From Zygnema cylindricum (taxonomy: Eukaryota; Streptophyta; Zygnematophyceae; Zygnematales; Zygnemataceae): DNA of 64,000 bases. Below, piece after piece: positions 58,924 through 64,000 of this stretch. The notes beneath the pieces were generated by a model. The model saw only the letters and a list, made by a program, of their open reading frames with translations. It did no database searches and was not told the origin of the DNA. Position numbers and translations under genes: made by a program. The DNA lies in NCBI GenBank assembly GCA_037447655.1, contig JBBHKE010000913.1, forward strand, positions 149,632 to 213,631, given 5' to 3'. The number at the start of each line of letters is the position of its first letter. The stretch's first letter is position 1.

Positions 58924-59805
58924 CTGTGACGTTGCACGCTCGGCAATCATCCACCCGAAGTGTTTTCTAGTTAGTATGTGGTACAAGTTATACATTTAAA
59001 AAAAAATAAGTTCAAATTCTTCATACATAAAAGTTGTGGGTCTTTATCCACCATCAACATTAAATTTTATGTAACTACTGTTTTAGTTAACAGAATTGAG
59101 CTTTGCGCAACAAAATCCATTCAAAAACACCTTTGTTTAAATTCCCCCCCCCACACCCCCTAGCACCCCCTTCCGCCGATGAAAAAATCACAATAATATA
59201 TAGAAAATACAACCTAAATTCAAATTTACAACTTCGATTGTTTGCACATCATACACCTTTTGTCACAATCCTCCACCCCTTTTTTCCTTCAGGCCAAAAA
59301 TAAAATAATTTGCAAAACAAAAAAAATAAACGGAAAAGAACACACGTGATAAATGTGATGTTTCCACACCATATTTATTTCCATCACATTCCCCTCCCCC
59401 ATCTTCCTTCATCATATCATTTAATTTTCCGTTATTAATATTTATAAGACAAAATAAAAAAACAAACAAAAAAATCAGCTATACAAACGTAATGCATCAT
59501 AACAGAAAAAAAACCTTCAAACATCAAAAGGTTTTCGTTTCCTATTCTACCAATTACAAATTAAGAAATTCCCTCGAACACACACAACCAATGAGTATAA
59601 GTAGTTATTATTTATAACGAAAAATTAACACATTACTGTTAGGTTAATCCTACTTCCCTCCAAAAACACGCCACTACCCTCCAAAATGATTTCTCTCTTT
59701 TACATTACAAATAATATTTATATTCAATGTATTAAAACATTTTCGCTTAATACTAATTTCGAGCACAATGTACGCGCAACATGGTCGTAGTCCCATGTGT
59801 CTTAC

Positions 59806-59877
59806 AAGGTCTCAAGGGATGTGAGTTGACCGATGGACGATGGAATGCTGCCACTCAACTGGTTGTGAGATAGGGAT
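59806..59877 (-). CDS. LRR exon, most upstream unit in the window
   Basis: 72 nt. Opens SLSHNQLSGSIPSSIGQLTS and closes LET. Acceptor GTGTCACAG, donor GTAAGACAC. To its right, 4.1 kb to the window edge holds no further unit, so the N-terminal exons lie beyond 64,000 or are absent. Confidence 0.86.
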
Positions 59878-59999
59878 CTGTGACACAAAAAATTACACTC
59901 CGCCGACATAACCACCAAGTGCACAAGTTAACTTTTCGCTAAAAACTGAGCATATATCTTTTCCTCTCCTCCCATTTAGTTTACCTCTCCCCTCCCTTC

Positions 60000-60690
60000 C
60001 TCTATACCCCTTTTTTTCAATCTGTCTCAATGACTCCCATTGGCCTTTAAGACCCTCACATTTTTTTTAGAGGACTTTAGATAAAAAACTCGTTGTCTTT
60101 GTCCCTCTCCCGCTTCTCTCTCTCTCCTACCCTCCCTCCTTCCCCTCCCACTTCCCCTACTCCCGCCCCCTCTTAGTCTCCATCTCCTACTTATCTCCCT
60201 CCATCTTCCCCCCTCTCTCTTCCTCGCCCTCTCTCCTTTTCCCTCTTCCTTTTCCTCTCTCTCCCTTTACCTCTCCCTTTTCCTCTCGCTCTACCTCCCC
60301 CTCTACCTCTCCCTCACCTCTTCCTCGCTCCGTTGTACGTTCTCTTTTTCATTGGCTCTCTCTCTCTCTCTCGATCTCTCCTACTCATTATTCCTTTTAG
60401 GCTCTCTCGATCACTTTCCTTCTCTCTCTACAGACCGAGCTCGCTATTGTTCTCTCGCTTGTTGCCCCTCCCTCTTCCCACCTATCTCTTTCTTTGTTTT
60501 TACCCTAACTTTGACTCAATCTCACAATTTGCATTTCTCACTCTTTCTTCTCTCCATTTTTTTGCCACCTCATCACTTTTTTTCTTACTCTCTTTCTTAC
60601 CCTCTTTTTCCACGAATCCCTCTCTCACCACCCCTCCCTCGCACTATCCTTCCCAAACTCTCACTCTCTTTACTTCTATTCTCCCATATT
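60000..60690. repeat. Pyrimidine-rich tract, paralogue of 44,900-45,360
   Basis: C/T-rich; its two overlapping forward frames of about 135 codons are low-complexity shadows. Joins copia sequence at AAAGAGAACCTTGTGTGTGA. Confidence 0.8.
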
Positions 60691-60694
60691 CTCC

Positions 60695-61520
60695 CTTTGG
60701 AAAAGAGAACCTTGTGTGTGAGTTGCTCAAATGTTGGTATAGGTTAAAGTAAGCAACTAGGCAGTGGAATCTAAAATTTGATGTGTTTTTGACAAATCTC
60801 GGATTGTTTTATATGTATAGAATCTACTACTGAGGTAATCTACAGTGGAAATCTAAAAAGTAAAAAGAGCACTCAAGACCAGATTGAAATGACAGACTGG
60901 GGAGAAGCAAAGTACATCCTAGAAAAAAATGTAAAAGGAAATGGAAAAAAAAAAAAATCAAAATGACCGAAAAAAGGCAGTAGGAAACATATTACAAAGA
61001 TTTGAAATGGCGGATGTTAAATAGAGTGCTAATCAAGAGTTGGGAAAAAACAGAAATAGGAGCAAACATTAAACAGTAGCAAGCACTATAGTGGAAGATA
61101 GCATTATAATGGAGGATACCATTAGAGTGGAAGAAAACATTATAGTGGGAAAGAGTGGAAGATAGAATTATAGTGGAAGATAACATTCGAGTGGAAAAAA
61201 GTAAGACAGGGGAGCAATAATTTAGGTCAAACATACTTTATTGCAAGATTGTTTGCAGTCTAGTCTACTAATGAGCTGTAGAAGACCCAAACAGCTGCAA
61301 CAGTTGGAGTTTCTAGTAGGATTTTATAAAATCGTACATAATTAAATTCGGATGCAGCTAAAAGAGTCTTATAAATACTTACCTGGTTTTTAGATACAAA
61401 ATCGAAAAAAATAATATTAAACGTTCCTTACCGCCAGATTGTTAGGAGTCTAATCTACTTTATGAACTGAAAAAAAAACTGCACTAATGTAGATAAATTA
61501 ATAGACTTTTAAATCGGTCA
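60695..61520 (+). pseudogene. Decayed copia RT relic, paralogue of 45,366-46,180
   Basis: ENLVCELLKCWYRLK corresponds to the CKLxKSLYGLK block, and LQRFEMADVK to the downstream block. The VDD region is deleted. GTGGAAGATAGCATTATA-type short repeats interrupt it at 61,085-61,200. Confidence 0.65.
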
Positions 61521-62555
61521 ACGTTTATTGTCAAATCTCAAACATGTTCATACTTATGACCTTTCAAACAAGTCCAAAAATGCACACACAGTGAACTTGT
61601 AAAAGCTATACTAAAAGTGTCTAAGTCATCACTTATACTAATACACTATTCAATTGCCTTTTTATCCACTCATATCACTTCTTATCCAGTCAAACTACCC
61701 TACGTCGCTACGGCCGAATTACCACGTCTGATCTACCATTAGAACAGGTGCTCTGCATATATACGACCAAAATCCAATTTATCACCATGAGACACTAAAC
61801 AACGATACACACACTTGTAAAAATTATTTTGAAATTGTTTAAATCAATCTACACTAATACACTATTTAACTGCCTTATCGATCAAATCGCCAGTTAGGGT
61901 GCTTAATAGTCTTATACATTTTCTGACCAACTACCATCATAATACTTATACATTGGTTTACCCGCGTAACCTACCGCATGTACGAACTAATTTATGAACA
62001 AATACTACACCTTTATACAAAAGCGATTTATCACCTTGAGCACTAGCGACAATACCCACTATATTTATACATAGCGGATAATAACGTTTTAGCAAATATT
62101 ACTTTTGGCCACGGTAGACAATGTTAATGGGAGCATAGTAATCACATAGTCCTAATATAGGATTCTCTTCCTATTGTGACCGTCAATAGTATCTTATTGA
62201 ATGTTTTCGTGCGATGTTTTCTGTACTAGTTCACTCCTCTATTCGTGCAACCTGCTTCCACCGTTGGATGTGTCCTTGATTCATGGTACGTCAATTTTTG
62301 GCGATTTCGTACCAGAATCTTCTGTTCTAAATCACTATTGTTTGAACACCTTGTATTTTAGTGTGATTCTTTAGATTGAGTACCTTGTTGTGATTTCAAT
62401 CGAGTTGAAGTACATATTAAGGTAATCGTTTTTGGATTGTATTCTAAGAACTCAAAGTCCTCCATCTTAGCCTACTACTGAATTGGGCTAAAGTTTACAA
62501 AAGTCACTCTCCTTAAACTTTAGACTCCCAATCACTAAGACCACAAGTTTCCCAA
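61521..62555. repeat. Retroelement-flank DNA, paralogue of 46,180-47,265
   Basis: Shares GACCGTCAATAGTATCTTAT and TTGAATGTTTTCGTG with 46,885-46,920. No gene. Confidence 0.5.
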
Positions 62556-62559
62556 CAAG

Positions 62560-63070
62560 ATTTAAATTATGGAGATAGTGAGAGTTTCGTTAACATATCT
62601 GCAACCATCTTCTGCTCTGGTCAGTAACACAATTTTATGATTTTTAAAAATACATTTTCCCTCACAAAATGTGGGCTTATGTCCATATGCTTGCTCTTGA
62701 AATGGTGACTTGGATTGGATTCGCCTGCGGTGGCGGCTTCATTATCATACCAGATGGTTTGAGCTCATTGTGAAATAAGACCAAGTTCCTATAAAAGGGC
62801 ATAAAACGAAGTTCTTGCAAAATGGATTTCACCCAGAGAAGGTCTTTCACTCCTACTCTAGCATCCATGTATTCTGCCTCTATAGTAGGCTGGGTAGTAA
62901 CTGCCTTGCCTCTAACTGCCTTGCCTCTATAGACTGGGTAGTAACTGAAGGGCCTCTATAGTGACTCGGGATCTTGCCTCCATATAGTGGACAGGGGAAC
63001 TTTTTGTACTTTGCTGCTCCAACACCATGTCTTTCAACGCACGTGTAAAACATAACCAGTGTAGACTTTC
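62560..63070 (-). pseudogene. Copia RNase H relic, paralogue of 47,270-47,660
   Basis: GTCCATATGCTTGCTCTTGA and the complement of the KSKHMD block match the first copy. A short direct duplication (CTGCCTTGCCTCTA, near 62,900) is private to this copy. Confidence 0.65.
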
Positions 63071-63339
63071 TGTTGGGCATATCGCTATAGGTAGCATCAC
63101 TTATATAGACCCATTTTATCTTCTCGTCGTGTTAGTTGCAAATTTTGGTTCAAGTAAGAATCTCAATACATTTTAGCTCCATCCCATTTGATGATTCCGT
63201 AAACTCCTATTACAAACTCATTAAGAATTCCTACTGCATCAATATCGAGTTTTGTCGAGTAAACAGTAGTTTGACTTTAATTGTAGTCATAGAAGCACCA
63301 TTTGTGGGATTTTTTTTGGTAGTTTTCTTGTTGGTCTAA

Positions 63340-63890
63340 TCATGGTAGATGCTACACGTGCTACGGAACAATACTATCTCCCAATACTATGGAAATTATC
63401 TAGACAGTTTCTATACAACCGTCATTCACCATTGTGGAGGTTATCCAAACGAATTTTGCAAAAGCGACGCCTAATACAATGGCAATTATTCGGTTGACCA
63501 ACAGTATGTTGAAGACACAAAACATCTCCACCACACCTTTTCTCTTCAACATTCCTTTTTTCCTTCTCCTTTTTTCTCCTTCTTGGAGTCTATTTTGATT
63601 TTTGCAGTGCGGATTGGGGTAACCAGCCAAATGACAGCTGGTCCGTTTGGATGTGTGTTTTTCTCTTAGTGGAGGACTTTTCTCAAGGTGTTTTTGAAGA
63701 TAAGGTACGATTGCATTCGCTTCCACCGAAGTTGACAAAAATTTCAACACTTCGACCACAAAAACCGCTATTTGGTTTAGTCACATCCACGCCGACACTG
63801 TGCTTCGATTGTCCAATTTGCGTAATACTTCACCAAGCCCGGCCATTATCTCAAATTCACATGTGTAACTCCGATTTGTGTGACTAGCCA
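63340..63890 (+). pseudogene. Copia RNase H relic, paralogue of 47,830-48,340
   Basis: GGTAACCAGCCAAATGACAG and the following 250 bp align with 48,150-48,400. The EAEY block has decayed. Confidence 0.6.
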
Positions 63891-64000
63891 TGCTTTAATT
63901 GAGAGGGTAAATTGAATATATTTTCAAGCCTGGTCTAAATTGACATCTATTTTTTGAGTTTAAACGCAAATTGGTGCATTTAGAATTTTGTTCACAGTCC

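Larger units (their letters stand above)
26166..59877 (-). other. Tandem LRR exon array: one large LRR-receptor-type gene or exon-duplication locus
   Basis: Read right to left, 15 open LRR exons precede the EGF-like exon. Each encodes one LRR of about 24 residues built on NQLSGSIPSSIGQLTSL. Each starts with the third base of a codon and ends after the second base of the next (phase 2 on both sides), so any subset can be joined without losing frame. Acceptors are mostly GGTGTCACAG and donors GTAAGACAC. Single-repeat 72-nt phase-2 exons are known from plant LRR receptor kinases; what is unusual here is near-identical repeats spread over 30 kb with intron sequence duplicated along with them. No signal peptide, N-terminal cap or kinase is in the window. 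Whether the exons are joined in one transcript, chosen alternatively, or not expressed cannot be told from sequence. Confidence 0.75.

Noticed and set aside
20650-64000. Search for a receptor kinase domain belonging to the LRR gene
   Set aside because: No protein-kinase motif seen on the minus strand downstream of 26,166.

Overview
The window is nuclear DNA from a streptophyte plant. The evidence is the plant-type C-terminus of MED12 split by spliceosomal introns, 72-nt leucine-rich-repeat (LRR) exons with phase-2 introns, Ty1/copia relics, a miniature LTR retrotransposon with an initiator-tRNA-Met primer site, plant-like hAT and MITE elements, and AT-rich non-coding DNA. I cannot place the species. 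Very long introns and an LRR protein ending in an EGF-like cysteine-rich exon would fit an early-diverging lineage, but that is a guess.

Layout. 1-3,634 (+): last four exons of MED12, a subunit of the CDK8 kinase module of Mediator. 4,400-7,260: no genes, but several small DNA transposons, including a MITE family with CACCG termini and TA target duplications. 7,266-8,637: a tandem TRIM array (five LTRs, four 57-bp internal domains) bounded by one 5-bp target duplication; every LTR carries a tRNA-like cloverleaf with A box, B box and T4 terminator. 8,666-16,480: nested wreckage of two related hAT transposons, a Gag-like ORF next to an LTR-like sequence, and a minus-strand copia element. 16,480-24,700: mostly unassigned, with a gypsy reverse-transcriptase scrap at 20,251-20,630.

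24,742-59,877 (-): a short proline-rich secreted-protein candidate, then one very large LRR locus read from right to left. I find 15 open LRR exons with good splice sites (29,255 to 59,877) and a terminal LRR/EGF-like exon (26,166-26,449). Thirteen are exactly 72 nt, one is 69 nt and one is 105 nt; all keep the same phase. They are separated by introns of 0.2-4.4 kb. The repeat backbone is almost invariant, while differences fall at positions predicted to face the concave ligand-binding side. The introns share repeated modules, pyrimidine tracts, a MITE and three or more copia insertions, showing growth by repeated exon-plus-intron duplication. 60,000-64,000 is a diverged second copy of 45,000-48,550.

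The two most notable things are the TRIM whose LTR contains a Pol III tRNA-like unit, and the LRR exon array. The N-terminus of the LRR gene, and any kinase domain, are not in the window.
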